The position numbers and the translations under genes are program-made. The notes beneath the pieces are model-generated. The model did not search any database and was not told where the DNA came from. It saw only the letters and a program-made list of their open reading frames with translations. A stretch of 64,000 nucleotides of DNA from CAAGNP01 sp964611185 (lineage in GTDB: Bacteria > Bacteroidota > Bacteroidia > Bacteroidales > UBA932): positions 32,925 through 96,924 of the forward strand of contig CAZSXE010000003.1 of NCBI GenBank assembly GCA_964611185.1, written 5' to 3'. Every line of letters begins with the position of its first letter. Positions within the stretch are counted from its first letter, which is position 1. Of this stretch, positions 45,459-53,357 are shown piece by piece.

Positions 45459-45950
45459 CTACATCGTAGCTGACGGAGCTGAGACGAAAGTCTCTTTAAC
45501 CAAAAAAACAGAAGGATAAAGTCCCTTTATTTCATTTAAAAATTTAAGAGCATCGGATTTAGATCTGAAATTTCCGACCGTCACCTTAAAATATGGATTG
45601 GTATATACTCTAAAGACCGGTATATCAGGATATTTTATTACAAAATCATTCGCTATTTCCTCTGATACGGTACGTGCATTTTGCTTGTTGTCAAAATATA
45701 TCCTAAGCCTGTATCCGGTGGAAGTCCTCTTAATATTGTTTTCAATATATACATTCATAGCTTTGTCAAGCGAATCGGAAGGAAAAATATTGTTACCTAT
45801 TTCCGACATAAGTTTTGAATAGGAATAGATCTCTACTGGCGATAAGGTATCTTGAGTCACCTCGGTCTGCTTCCTAATTTCGGTATTTTGTCCAAATACT
45901 GATAAAAGAGTAACAGAGAGAAAAAATAATATTAAAAATGATCGCTTCAT
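45459..45950 (-). CDS. SPOR-domain-like periplasmic protein with altered C terminus
   Basis: The 163-residue product has a signal peptide (ILFFLSVTLLSVFG) and ends in a SPOR-like fold (GYRLRIYFDNKQNARTVSEE and YFKVTVGNFRSKSDALKFL), a domain that usually binds stripped peptidoglycan. After VFLVKETF the last residues (VSAPSATM) are encoded by DNA brought in with ATPase no. 3. Reading across the left repeat copy instead predicts the older ending STSGV. It is cotranscribed with the LEA-like lipoprotein three bases upstream. Confidence 0.7.
   Translation of the reverse strand: MKRSFLILFFLSVTLLSVFGQNTEIRKQTEVTQDTLSPVEIYSYSKLMSEIGNNIFPSDSLDKAMNVYIENNIKRTSTGYRLRIYFDNKQNARTVSEEIANDFVIKYPDIPVFRVYTNPYFKVTVGNFRSKSDALKFLNEIKGLYPSVFLVKETFVSAPSATM
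45490..45506. repeat. Direct repeat, right copy, flanking ATPase no. 3
   Basis: Copy of 44113-44129, 1377 bases away. Here it encodes the residues Phe-Leu-Val-Lys-Glu near the end of the SPOR-like protein on the minus strand. The base that differs just outside the core (A45489 versus G44112) is a silent Thr codon change in that protein. Confidence 0.8.
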
Positions 45951-45952
45951 AA

Positions 45953-46420
45953 CTACCTAAACATATTTATCACTTTATTCAACTTAGTATCCTTTAGTTT
46001 AAGGTTTTTCTTAGCCCCATTTTCACATTTGAGGGTAATCTTTCCCGAGATGGTAAATGATTCCGATTTCCAGCTTTTAATATTAAGCCCCATAGAAAGT
46101 AGAGACATAGGGTCGCAGAGAGTTACTTCGGTAGTCACATTGACGGTTTCGATAGACCCGGCACTTACGGTAGCCGTATCGACCAGCGAAACAGTGGCAA
46201 ATCTATCCATATCTTTTCTCAAAACTCCATCCAAAAACACGATCGAAATAGCATTATTTGTGGGATTATTTACTTTTATGTCGAATGAAACAAGAGCTTT
46301 AGATGAACTTTCCATTCGAAAACTTGAGAGATTGACGGATTCCACATTTACCTTTTGAAAATGACAACATCCTCCGAGAATCATCATAAAAGAGAGAAAC
46401 AGAATTGATAAATACTTCAT
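45953..46420 (-). CDS. LEA type 2-like lipoprotein
   Basis: The 155-residue product has a lipobox (LGGC, Cys18) and a single beta-rich domain. It contains SSKALVSFDIKVNNPTNNAI and VNVTTEVTLCDPMSLL, which fit the LEA2/WHy fold seen in small Bacteroidota lipoproteins. The role is unknown. It is transcribed away from miaB, using the left half of an inverted-repeat promoter at 46441-46467, together with the SPOR-like gene. Confidence 0.65.
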   Translation of the reverse strand: MKYLSILFLSFMMILGGCCHFQKVNVESVNLSSFRMESSSKALVSFDIKVNNPTNNAISIVFLDGVLRKDMDRFATVSLVDTATVSAGSIETVNVTTEVTLCDPMSLLSMGLNIKSWKSESFTISGKITLKCENGAKKNLKLKDTKLNKVINMFR

Positions 46421-46440
46421 AATTACACATTATTTTAATT

Positions 46441-46467
46441 GCAAAGATATAAAAAAGTTATCTTTGC
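46441..46467. promoter_or_regulatory. Divergent promoters as an inverted repeat (LEA-like / miaB)
   Basis: GCAAAGATA (46441-46449) and TATCTTTGC (46459-46467) are perfect inverted copies 9 bases apart. Each contains a TATCTTTG box facing outward. Such close boxes mean two polymerases could not bind at once. Confidence 0.65.
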
Positions 46468-46474
46468 AACCGAT

Positions 46475-47824
46475 ATGAATAGTGTATTTATAGAAACTTA
46501 TGGCTGTCAGATGAATGTTTATGACAGCGAAGTGGTTCTTTCCATTTTAGAGAAAGAAGGTTTTTCCATATCTGACTCACTCGAAGAGGCCGATTTGATT
46601 CTTGTCAACACCTGCTCCATAAGAGAAAACGCAGAGCAGAGAGTATGGGGAAGGCTCGACAGATTTCTTCAAGAGAAGAAAAAAAGAAAAAATGTAATAG
46701 TCGGGGTTCTCGGATGTATGGCAGAAAGGATAAAAGAGGAGCTTTTAAACCATCCGGCAGTCGATATTGTTGCGGGACCCGATGCGTATCGAGATCTTCC
46801 TCATCTGATAAAAAGCCTTCAAAGCGGTGAAAAACAGATCAATACCATTCTTTCTCGTGAAGAAACTTATGCCGATATTTCCCCTGTCAGAAGGGATAAA
46901 AATGGTGTTACTTCATTTATCTCCATAATGAGAGGATGTAACAATATGTGTACATACTGCATAGTACCTTATGTGCGTGGAGCAGAAAGAAGCAGGGATC
47001 CTCAAAGCATTGTCCGCGAGGCCACAGAGCTATTTAATAACGGATATCGAGAAGTTAACCTTTTGGGGCAGAATGTTGATTCTTATTTATGGATTAACCC
47101 CGAAAATCCCACCGAAACTATCAATTTCGCACAGTTAATTGAGCTTGTAGCTCTCATCGACCCCAAGCTGAGGGTGAGATTTTCCACTTCCCACCCCAAA
47201 GATATGCGTAACGGAGTCCTCTATTCCATGGCGATGTATCCCAATATTTGCTCTCACATACATCTCCCCGTACAGTCCGGAAGCGACAGAATATTGGAGA
47301 AAATGAACAGGAAATACAATCGTGAAAGGTATTTGGAGAGAATTTCTAAAATTCGTGAAATTATTCCCGATGCCTGCATCACCACAGATATTATAGCAGG
47401 CTTCTGTTCTGAGACTTTAGAAGACCACAATATGACCATTTCACTTATGAAAGAGGTAAAATTCGACAGTGCTTTTATGTTCCAATACTCTCAGAGGCCC
47501 AACACCAAAGCTGCAAGGCATTTCCCGGATGATGTCCCTCCCGAAGAGAAGACAAGAAGGCTTAATGAGATTATTGAGCTTCAAAACAAGCTATCTCTAA
47601 AGAGCAATCAAAAAGATTTGGGCAATGAATTTGAAGTACTGATTGAAGGGGTTTCAAAAAGGAATGCAGACGAATTGTTCGGGAGAACATCGGGAAACAA
47701 AGTATGCGTATTCCCCTCTTCCGATCATAAAATAGGCGAATATGTCATCGTAAAAATAAACGAATGTACCTCCGCCACACTTATCGGAACCATAGTTAAA
47801 CCAGTTAAAAAAAGAATATTATGA
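46475..47824 (+). CDS. miaB: tRNA-2-methylthio-N6-dimethylallyladenosine synthase
   Basis: MiaB adds a methylthio group to i6A37 in tRNAs that read UNN codons. The ATG at 46475 (NSVFIETYGCQMN) is chosen; a longer frame to 46439 lies in the promoter. The 449-residue protein has the N-terminal cluster cysteines (YGCQMN, NTCSIREN, GVLGCMAER). The radical-SAM motif GCNNMCTYCIVPYVRG is near 148, and a TRAM domain sits at the C terminus. The stop overlaps the OsmC gene by 4 bases. Confidence 0.95.
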   Translation: MNSVFIETYGCQMNVYDSEVVLSILEKEGFSISDSLEEADLILVNTCSIRENAEQRVWGRLDRFLQEKKKRKNVIVGVLGCMAERIKEELLNHPAVDIVAGPDAYRDLPHLIKSLQSGEKQINTILSREETYADISPVRRDKNGVTSFISIMRGCNNMCTYCIVPYVRGAERSRDPQSIVREATELFNNGYREVNLLGQNVDSYLWINPENPTETINFAQLIELVALIDPKLRVRFSTSHPKDMRNGVLYSMAMYPNICSHIHLPVQSGSDRILEKMNRKYNRERYLERISKIREIIPDACITTDIIAGFCSETLEDHNMTISLMKEVKFDSAFMFQYSQRPNTKAARHFPDDVPPEEKTRRLNEIIELQNKLSLKSNQKDLGNEFEVLIEGVSKRNADELFGRTSGNKVCVFPSSDHKIGEYVIVKINECTSATLIGTIVKPVKKRIL

Positions 47825-48234
47825 CAAAAATGAGAACAGTCTATTTAGGAAATCTTCGTACCGAAATAGAACATATCCAGTCAGGCAATAAAATTATCAC
47901 AGACGCTCCTCTTGACAACAACGGTAAAGGGGAATACTTTTCTCCGACAGATATATTTTCCTCATCTCTCGGAAGTTGTATGCTTACCATTATTGGCATG
48001 GCTGCCAATACTCACGGGTTTTCAATCGATGGCGCTACTCTTGAGATAGAAAAAATAATGGCTGCCAATCCGAGAAGAGTAGCTGAAATTAAAATAGATT
48101 TTCATTTCCCGAAAGGGAGCCACTATACCGATAAACAGAAAAAAATTATCGAAGCCTCTGCCAAAACTTGCCCCGTCGCCAATAGTCTCCACCCTGATAT
48201 TATCAAGAATATTAATTTTATTTACAATGATTAA
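47821..48234 (+). CDS. OsmC family protein
   Basis: OsmC-like proteins reduce organic hydroperoxides with two cysteines. The 137-residue product has SPTDIFSSSLGSCMLT (first Cys about residue 59) and KTCPVANSLHP (second Cys about residue 120), so both catalytic cysteines are present. It overlaps miaB by 4 bases (ATGA), and the next gene overlaps its end by 8 bases. Confidence 0.9.
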   Translation: MTKMRTVYLGNLRTEIEHIQSGNKIITDAPLDNNGKGEYFSPTDIFSSSLGSCMLTIIGMAANTHGFSIDGATLEIEKIMAANPRRVAEIKIDFHFPKGSHYTDKQKKIIEASAKTCPVANSLHPDIIKNINFIYND

Positions 48235-49237
48235 AAAATTATTTTTCCCTCTTATAGTTATCATTATTCTTTTCACCTCGTGCAATAAAGAGACCAAATA
48301 CCGCTCATATTACTCTACTTTACTTATTAATAAAGGTGAAGAAGGAAAACAAATCGCAAACCTGACTGCATACGATGAGGATTCACTAAAAATCGAGACA
48401 AGATCCTATTCTGCCGCCAATGGGGATAAAATATCAGGCTTTATCCGTAAAACCATTTTCGACAGCTACGGAGTACTGTATATTCTGACTTCACACCCCG
48501 ACAAAGTAATCGCTACAGATATCTATACATTCAAAAATTACAGTACCTCTCTGCTGGATACTTTGACCAATCCGCGCAGCATCGCCACAGACGGATGGTA
48601 TCTTTATGTTGCCAATAATGGAAATCAAGATGACAATATAAATCCGTATATATCAATCTACTCAATAGAAAGCAAATATATTTTGATTTCTACCATTGAC
48701 ACAGAATCTCCGGTAGAAGATTTGTTCTACTCCGATGGATATCTATATGCAGCCACTGAAAATGGAATAGATATTATCAGTACCAATTCAAGAAAAGTTG
48801 AAAAAAATATCGGCTCGGAATATGGAAAGACAATGATGTTTGCAGGTGGGCTTAACAATACCTTATACGCCTCTTCTCCCGAACACGGCATTCTTAAAAT
48901 AGACATGACAATACAGGATATATCTGAACAGATAGATATCCCCATGGAAGAAAAGGGGAAGATAGCCATCAATTATAAGATGAGCAATATCTATTCTTAC
49001 GACAAAGATGGCACTGTATATAAAACCGATCTAAAAGCGATGTCATACTCCCCGTTTTTCAAAGGAGAAGAGATTACCGGAATCAGCGTATCCCCTTTCT
49101 CCGATAAAGTATATATATCTACCCAGAATGGGACCGAAATCAAACTTTTCTCCGAAGAAGGAACCGAATTAGCCACCCAAACCTCCAACTCAGGAGATTA
49201 TGGGTTCGTATTTTGCAGTTTTGTGGTAAATGAATAG
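48227..49237 (+). CDS. Beta-propeller lipoprotein
   Basis: The 336-residue product has a lipobox (LFTSC, Cys19) and six or seven blade-like repeats. Examples are IATDGWYLYVANNG, FYSDGYLYAATENGIDII, and ISVSPFSDKVYISTQNG. The layout resembles the BtuG-like protein at 34783 and other DUF5074/YncE surface lipoproteins, but there is no corrinoid gene beside it and no riboswitch. The ligand is unknown. The start overlaps osmC by 8 bases. Confidence 0.7.
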   Translation: MIKKLFFPLIVIIILFTSCNKETKYRSYYSTLLINKGEEGKQIANLTAYDEDSLKIETRSYSAANGDKISGFIRKTIFDSYGVLYILTSHPDKVIATDIYTFKNYSTSLLDTLTNPRSIATDGWYLYVANNGNQDDNINPYISIYSIESKYILISTIDTESPVEDLFYSDGYLYAATENGIDIISTNSRKVEKNIGSEYGKTMMFAGGLNNTLYASSPEHGILKIDMTIQDISEQIDIPMEEKGKIAINYKMSNIYSYDKDGTVYKTDLKAMSYSPFFKGEEITGISVSPFSDKVYISTQNGTEIKLFSEEGTELATQTSNSGDYGFVFCSFVVNE

Positions 49238-49238
49238 A

Positions 49239-50870
49239 TCAATCCGATACAATATCCTTCAATTTGATCGCTTGAAATGTAATGAGAGCAGTGCTTCCTT
49301 CGTATAAGATGCCTACAGTTTCTCTGTCTATCATAGTCAGACAAGAGTAGCCGTAATTCTCTCCATCATCTATAAGTATCTGATTTTCAGAAAGCCATGA
49401 ACATCCGCCATCAAGACTGATTTTAATGGTGATGTTTCTTCTGGGCATATTGACAACATCGGGATTTGAAAAAATAAGAAGATCTTTCCCTAAAATATTG
49501 TCACTCGCTTTTACACTTATAAGACTTGCCTGACAAACCGGCTCTCTGAGAGATTTCCGCGAACTTGTATGCTCTTTCCAAGAAATACCCAAATCGGAAG
49601 TTACCATAACTGCCCTGCTTCCCCCTCTGTTATCCCTCATATTTAACATCAATGTGCCATCCGACAATTCTGCTACTTGAGCCTCAGTAGTGTTGGAACG
49701 GGCAGGATTTGTTATTATCCATGTCTCTCCCCTGTCTTTGCTATACATCAAACCTGCATGAGGCATATCCAAAGAGTCCTTAAACTGAATAGGAAATACC
49801 AATGTTCCGTCTGAAGTAGTTATACCCCTTCCGGGACCCTGAAGCAACAATTTCCATGACGGATTCTTCACCATAGAGGTGATGTTTATATGTTTTGACC
49901 ATGTTTTACCATCGTCAGTGCTTTTGGACAAGACAAGCTGCCCCGTCCGATACGGACTATTACCCGACAATGAATTTTGCCATATATGAGTATTACCCTT
50001 TCCGAAAATCCATAATCCCATCACCCAAATATTATTGGTATGAGTATCCACAAGAATCGAAGGATCCCCCACCCCATTCTGAGCCGATGGCAATCCACCG
50101 TATTCACCGAAAGCGAGAGGAAAGCGCATTTTTTCCCATGTTTGTCCCCCATCTGTACTTCGGCTTAAGCCAATGTCTATGTGCTCCTGAAGATCTGTAC
50201 TGCTGTTGTATCTTACATCGTAAACTCCCAAAAGGGTTCCTCTATTAGTCGTAACAAGCCCGGGAATTCTGTAAGAAATAGAACCCTCATCCCCTGCATG
50301 GCGCACCCCTACTCCCATTAAATGCTCAATCCCGTCGGGAGTAGAATAACTGACACTGCTTTTAAATCCGTCGATACTTATATCGCTTATTTTGGCTGAA
50401 ATTTTTGAAGATAGAGGGGTATTGTTTTTCATTTTAATACTTATCCAAAAATAATTTACCCCCGGAAAAAGAATCTGCTCTCCCCGTAATACAATTTCAT
50501 TTTTCGGAGCAGATTCCGCCATAAGCCTCGAATAAGAGGGATCGGCCTTTTTAGTCTTACCCACAATTACATTGGAAATATAATTTACAGGGGCAAAACG
50601 CTCAGCCGATACAGCCGTATGTCCTTCTGTACCACCATAATACAATTTCAGCTTATGAATCAGACCAATATCGGAGCATCCCTTTAAATCCAATGTAAGA
50701 GAATTGAATATTTCTCCGCCCTTAGCCATTATTTTAACATAAAATAAGACATTATCTTCTCTTTCCAATAAAACAGGAGTTCTGGTTTCTTTAACGAATA
50801 TCGAATCTGAATCCATTGCCATACTCCATAACGGGAATAATACCAAAATAATAAAAAGCAGTTTTTTCAT
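49239..50870 (-). CDS. Exo-alpha-sialidase (GH33)
   Basis: It releases terminal sialic acid from host glycans. The 543-residue product has a signal peptide (LLFIILVLFPLWSMA) and a carbohydrate-binding N-terminal domain (about 25-180). The six-blade catalytic domain follows, with the arginine motif YRIPGLV near 206. Five Asp boxes are visible (STDGGQTW, STDDGKTW, KDRGETW, SDLGISW, LDGGCSW). The conserved late residues EGS and RDNRGGSR are present. No nan transport or lyase genes lie nearby. It converges with the propeller lipoprotein gene (one base between stops). Confidence 0.92.
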   Translation of the reverse strand: MKKLLFIILVLFPLWSMAMDSDSIFVKETRTPVLLEREDNVLFYVKIMAKGGEIFNSLTLDLKGCSDIGLIHKLKLYYGGTEGHTAVSAERFAPVNYISNVIVGKTKKADPSYSRLMAESAPKNEIVLRGEQILFPGVNYFWISIKMKNNTPLSSKISAKISDISIDGFKSSVSYSTPDGIEHLMGVGVRHAGDEGSISYRIPGLVTTNRGTLLGVYDVRYNSSTDLQEHIDIGLSRSTDGGQTWEKMRFPLAFGEYGGLPSAQNGVGDPSILVDTHTNNIWVMGLWIFGKGNTHIWQNSLSGNSPYRTGQLVLSKSTDDGKTWSKHINITSMVKNPSWKLLLQGPGRGITTSDGTLVFPIQFKDSLDMPHAGLMYSKDRGETWIITNPARSNTTEAQVAELSDGTLMLNMRDNRGGSRAVMVTSDLGISWKEHTSSRKSLREPVCQASLISVKASDNILGKDLLIFSNPDVVNMPRRNITIKISLDGGCSWLSENQILIDDGENYGYSCLTMIDRETVGILYEGSTALITFQAIKLKDIVSD

Positions 50871-50920
50871 AATCGTTATATTAATTTAGTTTGTTTACCG
50901 TTAAATGGTGTAAAAACAGT

Positions 50921-52393
50921 CTATCTGCTCCACTCCACCCCATCCTTCGTATCCTTTATCTGGATACCGAGAGCTTTAAGCTCGTCGCGGATATGGTCAC
51001 TTGTGGTGAAATCTTTGTGAGCTTTTGCCTCTTTTCTAGCATCAAGAACCATATCTACAAGCCCTTTCACTAACTCTTCAGAGCCCGACTCGGCACTTTC
51101 ATCGATAAGACCCAGTACATCAGGAACGATTTTTAAGAAAAGCTCATCGAGGATGGTTTTATCATTCTTAGTTATTTCGAGCGAACCATCTTTAACCTGA
51201 TTTATTACCCTTACAGCCTCAAACAGATATGATAGAGCAATAGGAGTATTAATATCATCACACAAAGCCTCTACTACCTTATTATATATATCAGATAATT
51301 CTTTATTATCTGCTCCGCTCCCTTTAACGGCGAGAGTCTTCACATCATTGGCAGCACCGATAATTCTCTTTAACCCCTTTTCAGAAGCCTTTAAGGCATC
51401 ATTGCTGAAATCAAGCGTACTGCGATAATGTGCCTGCAAAATAAAAAAGCGGATAGTCATGGGGGAATATGCCTGCTCCAAAACTTTATTATTACCGGTA
51501 AAAAGCTCTGTGAGGGTAATGAAATTACCCAACGATTTACCCATTTTCTGCCCATTGATAGTAATCATATTGTTGTGCATCCAATATTTCACTCCACCTT
51601 TTCCTCTCGAAGCTCTGTTCTGAGCGAGCTCACATTCGTGATGAGGGAAAAGCAAATCCATCCCCCCTCCGTGAATATCAAACTCCTCTCCCAAATACTT
51701 TTCACTCATAGCGGAACATTCGAGATGCCACCCGGGGAAACCTTCACTCCAGGGAGAAGGCCATTTCATAATGTGCTCGGGAGAGGCTTTTTTCCATAAT
51801 GCAAAATCGTAAGAGAATCGTTTATCATCCTGCCCGTCGAGAGTCCTCGTATTTGCTATCATATCATCTATTACACGCCCGGACAATTCGCCATAATTAA
51901 ACTTCTTATCGTACGCTTTTACATCGAAATAGACGGAACCATTACTTATGTAAGCATACCCCGCATCCAAAATCTTCTGAACAAGAGCTATCTGCTCGAT
52001 AATATGTCCTGAAGCCCTTGGCTCAATACTTGGAGGGCAAGTATTGAGCTTTTGCATGGCTTCGTGGTATTTTATAGTATATTCCTGAGCTATCTCCATA
52101 GGTTCAAGAGATTCAAGTTTCGCTTTTTTAGCAATTTTATCCTCTCCCTCATCCGCATCATGCTCCAAATGCCCCACATCGGTAATATTTCTGACATATC
52201 TCACCTTATAACCCATATATCTGAACATTCTGACGAGAATATCGTATGTAATCCCCGGCCTTGCATGTCCGAGATGAGCATCTCCATATACAGTGGGCCC
52301 GCATACATATAAACCTACCATATTAGGGTTTATAGGGGTAAATAATTCTTTTTTTCGAGATAATGTGTTGTATAGATAAATTTGTCTTTCCAT
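50921..52393 (-). CDS. cysS: Cysteinyl-tRNA synthetase
   Basis: This class I synthetase charges tRNA-Cys. The 490-residue product has the zinc Cys and HIGH-like site in LYVCGPTVYGDAHLGHARP near 30. It also has the zinc ligands in WHLECSAMS and HHECELAQ, and the KMSKS-equivalent KMGKSLGNF near 283. The minus-strand box TAACTTTG lies at 52421-52414, 20 bases before the ATG. Confidence 0.97.
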   Translation of the reverse strand: MERQIYLYNTLSRKKELFTPINPNMVGLYVCGPTVYGDAHLGHARPGITYDILVRMFRYMGYKVRYVRNITDVGHLEHDADEGEDKIAKKAKLESLEPMEIAQEYTIKYHEAMQKLNTCPPSIEPRASGHIIEQIALVQKILDAGYAYISNGSVYFDVKAYDKKFNYGELSGRVIDDMIANTRTLDGQDDKRFSYDFALWKKASPEHIMKWPSPWSEGFPGWHLECSAMSEKYLGEEFDIHGGGMDLLFPHHECELAQNRASRGKGGVKYWMHNNMITINGQKMGKSLGNFITLTELFTGNNKVLEQAYSPMTIRFFILQAHYRSTLDFSNDALKASEKGLKRIIGAANDVKTLAVKGSGADNKELSDIYNKVVEALCDDINTPIALSYLFEAVRVINQVKDGSLEITKNDKTILDELFLKIVPDVLGLIDESAESGSEELVKGLVDMVLDARKEAKAHKDFTTSDHIRDELKALGIQIKDTKDGVEWSR

Positions 52394-52413
52394 AATTTTT
52401 AATATTTCGGGTA

Positions 52414-52421
52414 CAAAGTTA
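52414..52421 (-). promoter_or_regulatory. -7 box of cysS
   Basis: TAACTTTG on the minus strand, 20 bases upstream of the cysS start. It lies in the gap between cysS and the short ssb gene, so cysS can be transcribed independently. Confidence 0.5.
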
Positions 52422-52437
52422 TCTTTTTTTTTAGTGG

Positions 52438-52776
52438 TTACAAATTATTAGGATCCTCGATTTTTATCCTGTTTACCAACACCTCAGTATAGCTTTTTTC
52501 TTCTCCTTCGGGTGTGGTGAATTTATTATTTCTTATCCTTCCTGTAACCGATACGCACATCCCTTTTTTAATAGCGGAAAAATCAGGCATACCTTTTCCT
52601 TCCCAGCCGGTAATATTATGCCATGTTGTCTCGGATCTTAAATTACCGCTCCTTTCCTTTAATACTTCATTCGTAGCCATGGTAAATCTTATTACTTTCT
52701 TTTCACCCACTACATTAATTTTCGGGTCCTGTCCTACATTCCCCCTCAGTTCGACTCTGTTAATTGATTTGTCCAT
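52438..52776 (-). CDS. ssb: Short single-stranded DNA-binding protein
   Basis: The 112-residue product is a complete OB-fold SSB: VELRGNVGQDPKIN, RFTMATNEV, TTWHNITGW, and YTEVLVNRIKIEDP. It lacks the Gly/Gln-rich linker and the acidic tail (DDDIPF type) by which main SSBs recruit repair proteins. Bacteroidota often carry such short forms in addition to a full-length SSB. It may therefore have a specialised role. The gene stands alone between cysS and the zinc-ribbon gene. Confidence 0.9.
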   Translation of the reverse strand: MDKSINRVELRGNVGQDPKINVVGEKKVIRFTMATNEVLKERSGNLRSETTWHNITGWEGKGMPDFSAIKKGMCVSVTGRIRNNKFTTPEGEEKSYTEVLVNRIKIEDPNNL

Positions 52777-52945
52777 AATATTTATAATTAAAATTTGTAT
52801 GGCAAAGAAACGCAGTATTTACCCCCTCAAACGATAATTACACAATTATAAACGATTAAAATCGACTGATTTTTTTTATAATTTTATGTAAAATTTTAAA
52901 AGCATAAAAACTTCTTTTAAAAACCGAAATAAAATCTTTACTTAC

Positions 52946-52976
52946 TTGGTCATATCACTTCTGACGACTATATTTG
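52946..52976 (+). promoter_or_regulatory. Promoter of the zinc-ribbon gene
   Basis: TTG at 52946-52948 and TATATTTG at 52969-52976 are 20 bases apart; the ATG follows 18 bases after the box. Confidence 0.65.
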
Positions 52977-52994
52977 AACTACTAAGATAATTCT

Positions 52995-53357
52995 ATGGAG
53001 ACTATAGATAATACAGCGAGCAGATGTGCAGAGTGCGGCGGCCGGATAAACGGAAGAAGCGACAAGCGATTTTGCAGTGACGAATGCAGAGTAGCATTTA
53101 ACAACAGGCTATATCGCGAAAAGAATAGAGAAATCGTCAGAATAAATAAAATTCTGAAAAACAATTACTCTATCCTTCAATCACTTCTTCACTCTTTTAA
53201 CGGAAAAAGTAGTGTTAAAATCCTTTTTGAAAAGGGTTTCAAGTTTGATTTCCTCACTTCCGTGGAGTACGAGAGAAGAGGGAAGCTAAAGATGTACTGC
53301 TACGACATCCTCTATACTGTCGATAAGAGGGGTAATATCACCATATCATCAGTTTAA
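52995..53357 (+). CDS. Small zinc-ribbon protein
   Basis: The 120-residue product starts with a four-cysteine knuckle, RCAECGGRINGRSDKRFCSD, followed by ECRVAFNNRLYRE. This resembles the DUF2116-type or FmdB-like ribbons of small Bacteroidota proteins. A helical stretch (about 45-75) and a beta-rich end with YCYDILYTVDKRGNITI follow. It probably binds nucleic acid or protein; no function is known to me. Its end overlaps the stop of trpB2 by 4 bases on the opposite strand. Confidence 0.7.
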   Translation: METIDNTASRCAECGGRINGRSDKRFCSDECRVAFNNRLYREKNREIVRINKILKNNYSILQSLLHSFNGKSSVKILFEKGFKFDFLTSVEYERRGKLKMYCYDILYTVDKRGNITISSV

